A stretch of DNA of 64,000 bases. Source: Tulasnella sp. 424 (lineage: Eukaryota > Basidiomycota > Agaricomycetes > Cantharellales > Tulasnellaceae). Below, in pieces: positions 1 through 10,420 of this stretch. How positions within the stretch are numbered: position 1 is the stretch's first letter; each line of letters starts with the position of its first letter. The stretch is taken from the NCBI GenBank assembly GCA_019633425.1, contig WSUB01000003.1:623480-687479 (forward strand). Reading direction: 5' to 3'. A program made the position numbers and the translations under genes. The notes beneath the pieces were generated by a model that ran no database searches, had not been told where the DNA came from, and worked only from the letters and a program-made list of their open reading frames with translations.

Positions 1-534
1 GCGAGCATTGGAACGAAGGTTGGACGGTTCGGACCCGACCTGGAAAGAAAAGGTAAATGGCCTACGTTAAAATGCAAGTGATGTTGCTTAGGCGAGTGGT
101 TCTTCCAGATAGCCGATTCAACCCCTTATCCGACTGTCGAAGCCATCTTCTCTGCTCGAGCCGACCCTGGAGCATTTGATCCATCGTTCGGGCTTCGCTC
201 GACGGAACGGCAAAAGCGTGTACTCCAGCTACCAGAAGATCAACTTATTCCGGAATGGATTAGGTGCTACCGAGATGCCCAATCCGTGACCATGTTCCTA
301 CACGAAGAACAAGAAAAGGCTCAGACTTGGGCGGTAGGTGGGCGTCTTAGCTGAACGACGGAGTCTGACGACATCCTTTCACAGACAGAGAACTCTAAAA
401 GAACACACGATTTCGAGCAATTCTTCCGGGCGTTTGCAGAGGCACTACATGAAGAAGGACATTTGCTACCTGTCCTCGGGCTCAGTGATCCCACAGGCGT
501 TGAGGCGAACGCTTCAAGTTCGCTGAAAGACTAG
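1..534 (+). CDS. 3' end of an unrecognised protein-coding gene (partial)
   Basis: Three exons (1-52, 92-333, 385-534) join into one open frame that runs off the left edge and ends at TAG 532-534. Both introns have GT-AG ends (53-91 and 334-384) and the frame stays open across them, which supports a real gene although the longest single-exon piece is short. The visible 148 residues begin ASIGTKVGRFGPDLERKGEW and end with an acidic, helical-looking segment (residues about 100-148, FEQFFRAFAEALHEEGH). No domain is recognised, so no function is proposed. The next gene starts about 210 bases downstream on the same strand. Confidence 0.55.
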
Positions 535-746
535 AGTGTCCTGGCTACACAATTATCACATCTCGACTGGTTTTAGATGCTGAGTAGTGAAGAGGGCGGT
601 ATCTGGTACTATATATTTGGTAGCTGTTCAGAAGTTCATGTGCCACACACCAATTCGGAGTTAAGCGCGGGGTACCCGGACTGCTACTGTAAACACGCCT
701 TGGTACGAACTTGAACCACCAACACAAGTTCGAAGCCATATTAACG

Positions 747-2550
747 ATGTCAGCTCGCCCAAAACCTCGACCTCGACCACGAACTAGGGCTTCCAAGGAG
801 TCTGCCGCTCAAGCCCCAGCATCTCAAGACGCGTCAACCTCTTTCGCAATAGCACCAGGGAAGGTCGACGATGTCGTCAAGGAAGTCGTGAAAGACGAAG
901 TGAAGAAGCCTGAAACTGTGAACCCTGCACTGGCGTATTTCATGGGGAACAATAAGAACGATGCCCGACAGAAGCAGCGCGCCTCTGCGACTTCAAAGCG
1001 TAAGTGGTCATTGCGCTTGTGATTTGGACTGGCGGGGAGTTCCGACGGGAAACGAATGCTGAGCATTTCCTCTCGATCTAGAGCAGCAAGCGAAGGCACC
1101 GCCAGCTGAATATGACCTCGAACAGGACATGTCAGAACCGGAGTCACCCGGCAGCAAAAGAAAGAAGAAGGACTCGGTGCTTCCGCCTGCCCCAAAGACG
1201 AAGCTGCCAGCATGGACACAAGACGTACGAAATATGTCAGTACTCTCAAGCGATGCCCTGCTTCTTGTGACTCAAATGTCTTCATCCAGTTCACCTGTTC
1301 TGTCAGACGCGGAGTCGGAAATCCAGGTTATTGAAGTTGCTGACACGAGCGACGACGAGGACCTGTCACCACGATCCAAACGTGCACGACTTGCGTCTCG
1401 TGAGCCGTCGCAAGGTGCCAGTACTAAGCGGAAAGACAAGCGCAAAGCTCGCAAAAGATCATCCTCCATTGAAATCTCAGAACCGCCAACGCTCAGTCCA
1501 GCAGCCTTGGCCGATTCCCGCGCGACTTTCCGGTGCGTTCGGTCATCTTAGTTGCCTGTACTCGCATGTTGAACCTCGTATACGACATAACAGATCGTTT
1601 TACCCTAGACCGGCGCCTCGGGCTTCGTCCCCCGACATATTCGCTAACAGATCCACCGACTCGATAACTGAACTCAACCCGGAGCTGCAACAACTAGCAA
1701 AGAAAGTTAGGAAGAATAATACCCGAGCTGGGAGTGAAGCAGCGTCGGGTAAGCCGGAGAATGTCGCCATCCGGGTGGTCTACCACCCCCACCCGCAAGA
1801 CCCCCCGGATAGAAACCCAAATAAATCATGGGCGTTTACGATGAAACGGGTGCGTCCGTTATGCTATACACTTTGAAATCAACCTAATCTCTTCGCCTCC
1901 TTTAGACCGACGAACTGAAACCAATTTTCGAAAAGGTTGCCGAAACGATGTTTGTGCCGATTAGTCGGGTCAAGCTCTGTCACAACGGCATTGATATCTT
2001 CAAGCTTGTGACACCGGATTCGATACAGGGTATATGGGCTGAAGCTGACTTTGGTACGTGGAACGCTTAAAGGAATGAGATGGGACTCTCTGACGCGAGC
2101 GGTTGGTTTTCAGATGCTTACCTCGATACAACACTGCGCTATATGCGCGAAAATCGTATCGCATCTCCTTCCAAAGCTCCACGCCCCTCTCAGCCGACCG
2201 GTGCTTCGCGTTCGTCCGCGGCAGGACCATCTTCTAAAAACAACGAGTCTGCCGACGACGAGGACAACGTAGCCGAGCAACTTGCAGACGATGCCATCAA
2301 ACTCTACCTACAAGGATCATCTTCCAACAAGAAGGTTCCTGTCAAGACCCGTCGAACGACCACCGCGATGTCGTTGGTCAGGCACTACCTCAAAGCCAGC
2401 GGGATCGGTGATTTCGATGAGAGCGAGGTGAAGAAGAGAAAGATACGCCTCGAAATCGACGGGGAAGAGATAGAGTATGATTGCACTGTGGGTGAGATTG
2501 CGGATGGGGAGTTGGAAGGTGACGAGTGTTTGGACGTTGTTGGTGTTTGA
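747..2550 (+). CDS. Rad60/Esc2-like protein with SUMO-like domains
   Basis: Five exons (747-999, 1082-1532, 1594-1849, 1906-2053, 2114-2550) give 514 residues. The N-terminal half is low-complexity, basic and Ser/acid-rich (KRKKKDS, SDDEDL, KRKARKRSSS), with nuclear-localisation-like clusters. From about residue 265 there is a ubiquitin-like fold (VAIRVVYHPHP ... KSWAFTMKR ... SRVKLCHNGIDIF), and the C-terminus has a second short beta-rich piece (KRKIRLEIDGEEIEYDC). Tandem SUMO-like domains behind a disordered basic N-terminus are the layout of the Rad60/Esc2/NIP45 family, which acts in SUMO-dependent genome maintenance and recombination at stalled forks. The start at 747 is preferred over an in-frame ATG at 711 because it sits in better context and begins the basic tail; this is a choice, not proof. 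The exact family member is inferred from architecture, so no symbol is given. Confidence 0.72.
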
Positions 2551-2759
2551 ACGGAAGGGATTCCTTGAACGATTACTATGTTGTCTTGTATTCGTGGTTG
2601 CCTTTACTTTATTGTTCTCGCTCGTATGAATCCTTACTCTATGTACTTGGGGGTTAATGCGATTGGACATTGGACAGTTATTTATATGTATACATAGTGG
2701 AAGTGAGAAGCGAACAAAATGTACAGGAGAGTAGGGGCAGACGCCTACTGCCAGCAACA
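2551..2759. other. Convergent intergenic spacer
   Basis: This is an AT-richer gap between the ends of two convergent genes. It presumably carries both 3'-UTRs and polyadenylation signals; nothing else is seen. Confidence 0.5.
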
Positions 2760-3949
2760 CTAAGTAGCGAGGATGGCTCCGCGAATGTTGCTACCACTGA
2801 GGGCAAAGCCCATCGTGTCGTAGCAGTTGCGGAGAACCTCATTCCTGACCACGAAGAAGTTGGAAGCGCCGGTGGGTTGTGCAAGTGGGACTGCTGTGAA
2901 GGGCTTCGCGACGCGGACGGCGCGGACCAAGCTCTCAAACTCGACGTCGGAATCCAAATCTTCGTCTTCCTCGTCTTCCTCTCCATTGGGGTTGGGAGGC
3001 GCCTGGCCTGGCTTTGTGCTGCTCTTCTTCCCGCTCTTGTCTCCTGGTTGACCGGCCGTTTTCTCGCTCTTCTTGACCTTCTTCGCACCAGGTTCTCCCT
3101 TTGGCGCCTTTGGCTTTTTCTGACCAGGGACGATGCCTTGAGCCAGCAGCTCCAACCTCTTAGCCTCCTTCTCGGCCTCCTTCTTCGCCTTCCTCTCGGC
3201 CTTGGTCTCTTTCTTGACCGGCTCGACCCATCCAGGGATATTCTCCTTCTTCCACTCGATCAAAAGCTCGTCGTAAGGCTTCGATCGACCTTGAACGGCA
3301 CGTTTGGCAACCATGCTGTGGACTTTGCACGTGATTGAACGGGAACAAGGTTGCCCTTTCTCGTTAATCACACAGCAATGTTTGTCGAGCGATGCAGGGC
3401 CCTTGATGCGCTTGGTGCCGCCGGTCTTGGCCAGCTCCTTCTTCCCCTTCTTCTTTGGTGGCCCAGCAGCGGCGTCAGCTGGACCGTCGTCCTCAGCTTT
3501 GCGCTTGGAACCAGTTGTGACGCCAAGGTCTATGTTATCGGGAGCGAGCCAATGGGATTAGCAACTTCCGATAGCAAAACCTATCCGAGATTAGATACCT
3601 TTCTTGTTTTTCGCATTCATCTTCTTGATCTTCTCGCAGTTGGGCTTATGTCCCGATAAAGCGCTGGCGAGGATGGGCTTCTCACAATCTGGGCAGCGGA
3701 TGATAGGAATAGACGCTTCCATCGGCGCTGCTCCATACATCGGCATGTCCCTATCGTCTAGCCATGCAGTAGGGGGTGAAGCCGCAGCCAAGGGTTCTAC
3801 AGTGCGAAGAAGCTTTTTTAAGAGGGTAGTTACAAAACGGGCCAGCAGTCGTTGTTACCTGAACTGCTGCTGGGAGAGTCGACTTGGTCATCCAAGTCAT
3901 CCCAGTTAATCTTAGAGTTAGGATCAGGCAAGTTCTTTAGCTGAAGCAT
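2760..3949 (-). CDS. SGF73: SAGA-associated factor 73 (ataxin-7-like, SCA7 domain)
   Basis: Three exons on the minus strand (3949-3859, 3796-3599, 3529-2760) encode 352 residues. Residues about 55-85 hold a zinc-finger-like IIRCPDCEKPILASALSGH...C motif (C-x2-C...H...C). Residues about 150-185 hold the SCA7 signature: CCVINEKGQPCSRSITCK, then HSMVAKRAVQGRSKPYDELL. This combination is diagnostic of SGF73/ATXN7, which anchors the deubiquitinase module (Ubp8-Sgf11-Sus1) to SAGA and so supports H2B deubiquitination in the nucleus. C-terminal to it lies a Lys/Glu-rich stretch (KKETKAERKAKKEAEKEAKR), likely helical or coiled-coil, then an acidic patch (EEDEEDEDLDSD). It is divergent with the gene at 4288 and shares a promoter interval of about 340 bases. 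Confidence 0.85.
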
Positions 3950-4287
3950 CTTTCGCTCTAGCGCCGGCGGGGGAAGGGACGGGTCGGAGCGGGGCGGTCA
4001 CGGTGGTGGTTGAGCTTCTTTCGCTTTGTTCGCGTGTCTCAAACCTGACCACCCGCCCAAGCCCACGGTTTGGTTACGGTTACGGGCTCGATGATTTGTC
4101 ACCCTTCTAAGCGACGTCATGCATGAAGCGCACATATTCCGCGCGTTCGGACGCCACTCTTCCCGATCAACTCGACACTATATAAAGGCTCTGTCCAACA
4201 GCCAAGATCGACACACCGTCCTTTCCCCAGCCGCCCTCCGCTCATCTCCCTCTCATTACTCCCTCATCCTTACTCCCTCGCTTCAAC
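3950..4287. promoter_or_regulatory. Divergent promoter region with TATA box toward the + gene
   Basis: This gap separates two divergent start codons. A TATATAAA element lies at 4179-4186, about 105 bases before the + strand start at 4288, followed by a C/T-rich stretch typical of fungal transcription start regions. No TATA-like element is evident toward SGF73. Confidence 0.5.
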
Positions 4288-4782
4288 ATGTTCTCAATGC
4301 GTGCCCTCAAAGCTTTCGCCAAAGCACCGCTGATCCCACCGCCAACACCAGTTATCGTCCCGATGCAGACTTTCCGCTCATATGGCACTGGTCGAGCTGA
4401 GGAGCAGTCGACAAATGACCCGGATCGCCACAGATCCAGAGAAAAAGCCACTTCCAAGAATGAACAGTCATCGGCTGGCGCGCCATCGGTGCGTCATAAG
4501 GATCAATACCTGGGAAGAAAAATGCTTTGCTAACGAATGGGTCCTTCAGACCGACGATATTGCTCACTCGGACGCTGCATATGGAGGCTCGGGGGCCAAC
4601 CCAGAGGAAAGTGCTGAAGGTATCGAGCGAGAGGTAAGGTTACCTTATTTAGGTTCTCCCGACCAAGGAAAGGCTAATCCGTGATTAACGTTTAGAAATC
4701 CCAACCCGGCGGTATGAAGTCAACACCTGCTAATCCCAAAGTATCCAACCCGCCAACGGGACGTAATGGTAAAACGAATTGA
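4288..4782 (+). CDS. Small putative mitochondrial protein
   Basis: Three exons (4288-4488, 4550-4633, 4696-4782) code for 123 residues; every junction is GT-AG and in phase 0. The N-terminus (MFSMRALKAFAKAPLIPPP...QTFRSYG) lacks acidic residues, is rich in Arg/Lys/Ala, and looks like a mitochondrial presequence with a possible cleavage site near RSYG. The mature part is hydrophilic, Gly/Asn/Pro-rich and mildly acidic (TDDIAHSDAAYGG, NPEESAEGIERE, NPPTGRNGKTN), so it is probably a small soluble or disordered matrix protein. I do not recognise the family. A strong TATA box about 105 bases upstream suggests inducible or high expression. Confidence 0.6.
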
Positions 4783-4924
4783 AATTCTCCTCAGCAATAT
4801 CTTGGTCGCCGCTATTTGTACGCCTACATTATATAATCCTGTACTTATCCCCCCACCGGTCCTTAATCTACCATCGGTAGTCGACAAGTAATTAAAGAAC
4901 TGCCCATTCCAAAACCCACAGCGG

Positions 4925-5733
4925 TCATCCTCCAACACGGAGTAAAAAGCCAAAGGTTACCGCGACAATGACCATGAGCGACCCCGTCATGAGCCCCACT
5001 GTTCGTCTTGCTGGTGGGAAGTAACCCGTCTTAAGAGCGGATTGTATCCTGAAATACCTCCAGGAGCCTACGGCAATTTGGCCGTCAGGTATTGCAAATG
5101 GCAGTGAGGATGAGGGGCACAAAGCACTCACCAACGATCAACACAGCCAGGCCTAAAACAACGACAGTTGCTCCGAGAGGTCTTATTAACCGCCTGAGCT
5201 CTTTAGCTGAAGCGTTTGAGGTCGCAGTGATCGTGAACAGTTGTACTAGTGCTGGGGTCGTGCAATGCGAAACCAATAAGACGTCATTTTATGCCAAGAG
5301 ATAAGGGAAAAGGAGTGGCTTACCGACACCAGCAGACGCGATTGCCAGCGATGTCCGGACATATGCCAACCATGTTCTCTCGTTCGCTAGATGGTCTCTT
5401 GCTATGGAGATTGAGCAAAGGATCAGTGACCTTAATCCCTCAACAGTGGTTGATATGAAGGTGGAACGTTGCTATGGACGTACCCACACTCCCACTATTC
5501 TCCAAGCTCGGAGCAGGGTTTATATTCTCCACAAAGTCCTTTAGTGTTTGAAAAGACGATCGCGAGCGCGGTGAGGCTACCGCCGTGGTCGCTGAAGACT
5601 CAACTCCAGAGCCTGACGTTGAACCGGTAGCTAGTCCACTTGGTTTCCCGTTTCTTGCCTGTGGCTGCGACCGAGCTTGTGTTCCATCATTAGGAGACCC
5701 CGATGCTGCTAACTGCTGTGATGGCTGGCTCAT
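4925..5733 (-). CDS. DUF202 (YidH-like) multi-pass membrane protein
   Basis: Four exons (5733-5445, 5401-5324, 5251-5132, 5067-4925) give 209 residues. The first 95 residues are Ser/Gln/Pro-rich and probably cytosolic. Then comes the DUF202 signature, a DHLANERTWLAYVRTSLAI segment at about 98-116 followed by an ASAGVG-type first helix, a second hydrophobic helix (LGATVVVLGLAVLIVG) and a third (GSLMVIVAVTFGFLL). This is the usual arrangement of fungal DUF202 proteins, whose biochemical role is not established. Intron 1 is only 43 bases (5402-5444) with a non-canonical-looking GTTGAG donor, chosen because it gives the conserved S-R-D-H-L-A-N-E-R-T sequence. It is convergent with the gene ending at 4782. 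Confidence 0.85.
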
Positions 5734-6615
5734 CTTTGCAACGAAGTGGCAGGAAGAAGTGGGAAGAGAAATTCGACCGAGGCCGATAAAGGGCAATTTG
5801 CTCCTGAGAAATGGTGGGGTGAACTTCTAACCGAGGTTTGACAGGCTTTGGCCCGTCTCATGTTCAACGATCCACCACTCGAACGAGGACTTGATCATGA
5901 ATCGTGAAACGAACTGAGATAGAGGAAACTATTGATACAGTTGATATTGAGAGACGATACAGACAGCAGCAGGAATAAAGCAAAAGAGACAACATAGCAG
6001 GAGAAAGCAATATTCGAGAGCAAGCAAAGTCAAGGAAACGCGTCGAACCCGGATCCAATAATGGTGATGGTAAGGGAAGAATAAAATAAAAAGCGAAAAT
6101 GAAATGAAGCCGAAAATGGAGGATCCGGATGTGCTGGGAGGGAAGGAGGGAGGGAAGAAAAGATTAGATAAAAGAGAGCAAGCCCACTTTGCGGAGACTT
6201 GGCGAGCGAAGGTCTGAAGCGTAGAAAAGTGAAAGGAAGAGTAACCGAGAAGTCGATGAAGGGAAAAGTACGAGAAGGAGACAACAGAGGATTGATGAGC
6301 GAAAGTCTTTGGAGGTGGTCGTCAGATGGGGCGGATGAGAGACATGCAGGCCTCGCCCCCCACGTCGAGGCGAGAGCGAGTGAAGCCAGGGGTGTCTAAT
6401 GAGGGTAAGGGATATGTTGGCAGAGGGTGGTGTGCATGAGCATGACGGGAGATGACGTTCGAGCGTAGTTGTGTATCAATGTGTGGCTGTGAAAGTGCGT
6501 TGGGAGCCAAGGGGTCCCGTTGGGTGCGTTTCCAAGTCAATACCTAGGATAATGAAGATCATTCAGTACGCACACACGCGGATCGGATATTCAGTAAGGG
6601 AGCGCACCATAGTGA
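5734..6615. other. Intergenic, no gene recognised
   Basis: The right-hand part (6050-6300) is purine-rich on the + strand, with short GA-rich runs. Short frames here have no codon pattern or similarity to neighbours. It should hold the promoter of the DUF202 gene and the 3' end of the first array gene, whose stop is at 6616. Confidence 0.4.
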
Positions 6616-7167
6616 TTAGCTCGCCGTAGAGGTACTCGGTGCACCCCTCAACGACGGCGACGATGCGTAGGGTGGAGGATACTGTGCTGGGACGGCGACG
6701 ACGTTGTGCCCTGGAGTAGCGTAGTATACGACATTGCCACTGTAAAGATTATCGTGATGGCGGTGGGTGTACACCGGAGGTGGTCGGGCCAACGATGCGG
6801 CCGAAATGGAGAAGTCGGCGAAAGGAGGTGGTGCGCTGCGGGCCTGCTCGACATCCACAGTCGAGGGTGCACCGAAGATGGCGACAACGAGCCGGTTGCG
6901 GCGGAAGGGACCAGGAACTGTGCTTGGGTCGTTGGTGGAAGCGGCGCCATGAGCGCGTCGATTATGGCGCAAGCGGGCCATGAGGAGTGGAATAATTTGA
7001 AAGCGAACCAATGGTGCGACGCCTTTGAGTAAGACGACTGCAAGCAGTAGGATGGCGATAGCTAGATGAAATTTAAGTTTAGACCGAGTGGTGGAGATGG
7101 GTATGTGGGCCAAGGGAGATGAGGACGTACCAGCAATGACCATCGGCCTCTTTGCGCCGGGTTCCAT
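6616..7167 (-). CDS. Array member A: single-pass PPxY membrane protein
   Basis: Two exons (7167-7131 and 7061-6616) encode 160 residues. Exon 1 gives a 12-residue N-terminus (MEPGAKRPMVIA) and the intron is phase 1 with a GTACGT donor. Exon 2 starts with a hydrophobic helix (IAILLLAVVLLKGVAPLV) followed by a strongly basic stretch (ARLRHNRRAH), which by the positive-inside rule puts the long C-terminus in the cytosol. The tail has PPPVY and YPPPY motifs 50 residues apart, both matching the PPxY core bound by WW domains. It differs from the other members by lacking the second intron and by a longer linker. This is the outermost, most divergent intact copy on this side of the array. Function is unknown; a role as a membrane-anchored WW-domain ligand is inferred. 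Confidence 0.68.
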   Translation of the reverse strand: MEPGAKRPMVIAGTSSSPLAHIPISTTRSKLKFHLAIAILLLAVVLLKGVAPLVRFQIIPLLMARLRHNRRAHGAASTNDPSTVPGPFRRNRLVVAIFGAPSTVDVEQARSAPPPFADFSISAASLARPPPVYTHRHHDNLYSGNVVYYATPGHNVVAVPAQYPPPYASSPSLRGAPSTSTAS

Positions 7168-8100
7168 GTTGACTTTCGAGCGACGACGAAGAGAGCGCGG
7201 AGCTAAGCCCGCTTGTAAGAAAGTGATAAAGGAGTGTGAGACAGGTAGATGTCCGAGTGGACCACGACAAGAGGGCAATGGGGGCGGTTGGGTCGAGGAA
7301 GGATGGATTTGGGGGGGGGGGGGGAAAGAGGCTGAAGAGAGGAATAATCAGGGGTGCGTTTACTTATGCTGAAGATCGGACTCACGCAAACAAACACATG
7401 TAATGGTCTCCGAGGCGTGTCAGAGGAGAAATAAACTTGTGTGTGTGCAGGGGAGAGTGGAGAGGCGTGAGCCAGAGACCTGCGGTGTTTCTGCTGTTTG
7501 AGCTTCGCGGAGGTCGGGATGGTGTTCACAGACAGGGGGGTATTGGACTGGTTCCATATTCCATATTCCATATGTGATTGCAAACAGAAAGAACAGGGAA
7601 AGTGTACGAAGGAAAGGAAGGCAGTGAGTCAAGGGAGTCGGCTACGAGAGGCAGAGCACATATCCCTCACCAGCACGAACAACAGACGGCACGCAGCGTC
7701 GTTATCCACAAGGCGATCGGAACGAACTGCGGACCAGATAATAAGTTGCAGGTCTTGGCAAGGCTCGGCGGCACATTGGGGAGATATGGAACGGCCCCGT
7801 CGGACGTTTCAACTTCTTCTTTGCAGCGAAGGGCTGCGGATCCCATATCCGCGATGATGCATGAGGGTGTCAAAGCCCTATAGCTGTTTAACCTCCTTCC
7901 CGTTCGTCTTCTGATCCGAATATGCTGGAAATCGTGAGCATGGAGGATAGAGGTTGGGGAGGGGGTGCTTGGTGAAGGGGAGGGCCGTGGTGGTGGTGAT
8001 GGGCCACTTCGCAATCGCAGCACTGCGTTTGTAAACATGCGCACGGGTGGCCCGGGCGCCCTTGAACAATGCAAAGCACCTACTCTACCTCACCCAAGCT
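7168..8100. other. Upstream region of member A; G tract
   Basis: This is the 5' flank of member A. A run of G residues lies at about 7310-7323. No conserved reading frame is seen, and homology with the other array 5' flanks is weak. Confidence 0.4.
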
Positions 8101-8990
8101 GTATTTAGTCTGCCCCCGGGAGACTGTCTCCTTCTCGCATCGGTTGCAAACGGTGAGATCTCAACATATGGGCGAATGCATATGGGGGCTCTACATATTA
8201 CAGATGCTAGCATGTAAAACGAAAGGAAAACAGCGGACAGCGGGTGAAAGCGAGACGAGGATTGCCATTACCATGATAGGGAGAACGGAGGAAACTAGGC
8301 ATACCATAGGTGAATATACGAGGACCAGGGATATGATAGGAAATAAATGATGGAGGGTGGAGAGGACAGAGTATGAGTAATGTAAAATCCCATTAACCGC
8401 TTCGTTAACGAGCCCCCTTGCGGGAACCCATCTGGGAAAACAGTGAAAGCATAGAATGGCGGGAAGAACGAAAACCCTAGAAGGAGAAGTCATAATTAAT
8501 TTGAAATGTCTCAACGGAGCAAAGACGATAAGTTTTGTAGAGTTGGCGGACTGATTCGTTGGGGCTGTGATATCGCGGTGGAGTGATGCGTTGGATGTGG
8601 ATCAGCGGTGACTTCTAGATCAAAATGAAAGAAAGTTAGCCTTCATTTACCACGTTAACGAGATCAGCGCAAAAGAAGGGTGGAGAGGGTTGTGATCTCG
8701 AAATTCCAGCGGCTCGAACGCGGTGACGTCCCGGGTTGTGTGTAACTCGGCAGTGCGTGTGTGGGTGAACGGGGTGGCCAGACTATTGGCACCCAATCAG
8801 CCCGAGCCGATATAGGGGTTGTGGATGAGGAGGACCCGAGGTGAATGAGACGAGAGAGAAGAGACTGGATTAACTTGCCCGGTCGCGGACAAAGTGTGAA
8901 CTGGGGAAGACGACGCGCAGCCAAGGGACGAGACAGGCCGCATGGGATAGGAAAGGGGGGGGGGAGGAAAAAATAAGCACGTACAGCAAC
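8100..8990. repeat. Array repeat, beta-type 3' flank of member B
   Basis: This block lies directly 3' of member B. It carries stretches shared with the flanks at 15.0, 22.3, 25.0, 36.6 and 39.5 kb, such as GCTAGCATGTAAAACGAA (near 8208), GATGGAGGGTGGAGAGGA (near 8349) and a GGAGAAGTCATAATTAATTT-type stretch (near 8480). It probably includes a spliced 3'-UTR of member B. Confidence 0.6.
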
Positions 8991-8991
8991 G

Positions 8992-9572
8992 TCAAGGATG
9001 TTGGTGGTCCCCATCATGATCGGCCGCGTATGGAGGTGGTTGAAGGGGAACGACGTGAACGGGACCTGCGGCGGGGTTGCCGATGATGCCATGACCGTTG
9101 GCGACAGCGTCGAAAGGTTCATCGAGGTGGTGTGCAGGGTAGGCCGGAGGAGGGTCACGCAGAGAGGCGACGGAGTCTACTGGACGAAGGTGGTGGATAA
9201 GTTGCGGTTGGTGCATTCGACCGTCTTCTGGCCCATGGTTTGCTTGTTGCATGTGAGCTCCTACATCACGGTCAGAATACTCAGACAGGCGGCGGTAATT
9301 ATGGCGGCTACCTGGGCCCGGGAGAGCTAGAGGGACAACGCTGACGGGGGCATTGAGCTGGTGATGTCCAGGACTGTTGTTCTGCCGAGTGCTGCCATGG
9401 GACACGAGAGCAACTAATCCGACTACCGTGACGAGGAGAAGAATGACGACCGCTACGGAATTCAAGATTAGACCAATGGCAAGCGAAAGGGGTGCGTGGA
9501 GAGGAAGGGGAGGGAGGACGCACCAGCAACGGCGGCGGCTGTCTGTGTGTCATCTTCCACATTGGGTTTCAT
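8992..9572 (-). CDS. Array member B: single-pass protein with two PPxY motifs
   Basis: Three exons (9572-9524, 9452-9312, 9260-8992) give 152 residues and serve as the cleanest model of the family. Exon 1 encodes MKPNVEDDTQTAAAVA; both introns are phase 1 (GTGCGT and GTAGCC donors). Residues about 17-34 form the transmembrane helix (AVVILLLVTVVGLVALV). The linker is followed by a His-rich cytosolic tail with PPAY at 101-104, inside DPPPAYPAHHLD, and PPPY at 138-141, inside LQPPPYAADHD. The stop is followed 7 bases later by a GTACGTGC donor, so an intron in the 3'-UTR is likely. A CATAAAAA element (9689-9696) lies about 120 bases before the start. No known family is recognised; the motifs predict binding to WW domains of Rsp5/NEDD4-like ligases. 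Confidence 0.75.
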
Positions 9573-10420
9573 TGGAAGGGTTGAAGAACAGCGCTGGAAG
9601 AGGGAGAGTGATGTCGGAGAGTGGGGAGGGACGTTGAGAACGACTCCGAAAGAAGGGTGGTGATGAGATCGTATGCTGAGTGCTCTGGTTTTTATGTAGG
9701 GCAGAACTGGGAGGGAGGGGCGGGTTCGGCGGAAGCGCGAGGTGGTGTTGTTGCTGGTGGGACGCGAGAGAGCACCCAAGTCAGGGACTTGGATCTAGAT
9801 CGCATCAGGCAAGGGTTTCGTGGAAACTTCCATGTGGCTCGTGACGCAGCGAGGGTATTTCGCGGTGGGGGGGTGCTGGTGAGTCCTCCGGCGAACGAAG
9901 GAGCGTTGAGGATGGTGAAGTTGGGCAGACTGGCGCAATATTCCGGCCGTGCGGCTGCTGGCTGCAAGTTTGCTCTTCACGTTTCCGGTCGTCGGTCCGT
10001 TGTTGCTGGCTTACGGGCTGGCTCGCTTGCAGTCGTCGGAATCGGGTATCGGCACCAACTGGGTGGGCGGTGTCGTTGTAGAGGCCATCGCAAGTTGTTG
10101 ATTAGCTGATAAGGTGGAGAAGAGCTGAATATGAAGCGGTCAAAAGAGCTGTGTTGGTAGGGAGAACCCTGGTGCAGTCAAGTTCGGATTGCTGTACCCC
10201 ACAGACGACGCCGTTCGGAGGGCACTTGTAGGAGAGATCAAAGATGGGGGAAAGGGTTAGAAACCTGACTGGGGGGGAGCATCGTGACCTGACATGATCT
10301 CTTTAAGGGTGTGGCCTGTGTAACCCAAGGCCTTATTTCCCAGATGACCCCTCTGTCGTGTAGGAGATATAGCAACTCCGGGTGGCTGCAGTTCAACCAC
10401 AACTGATCGCCTTTCAAGAA
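9573..10420. other. 5' flank of member B, shared with D, F and I
   Basis: After the TATA-like element this region aligns by eye with the 5' flanks of members D (16.8-17.5 kb), F (23.8-24.3 kb) and I (38.2-38.9 kb). Shared landmarks are a GGAGGGCACTTG stretch near 10,217 and a CTCTTTAAGG stretch near 10,300. No intact gene is seen. Confidence 0.45.

Noticed and set aside
2670..3338. 222-codon + strand frame
   Set aside because: Antisense to the SGF73 SCA7 exon; Leu/Arg-rich composition typical of a shadow frame.
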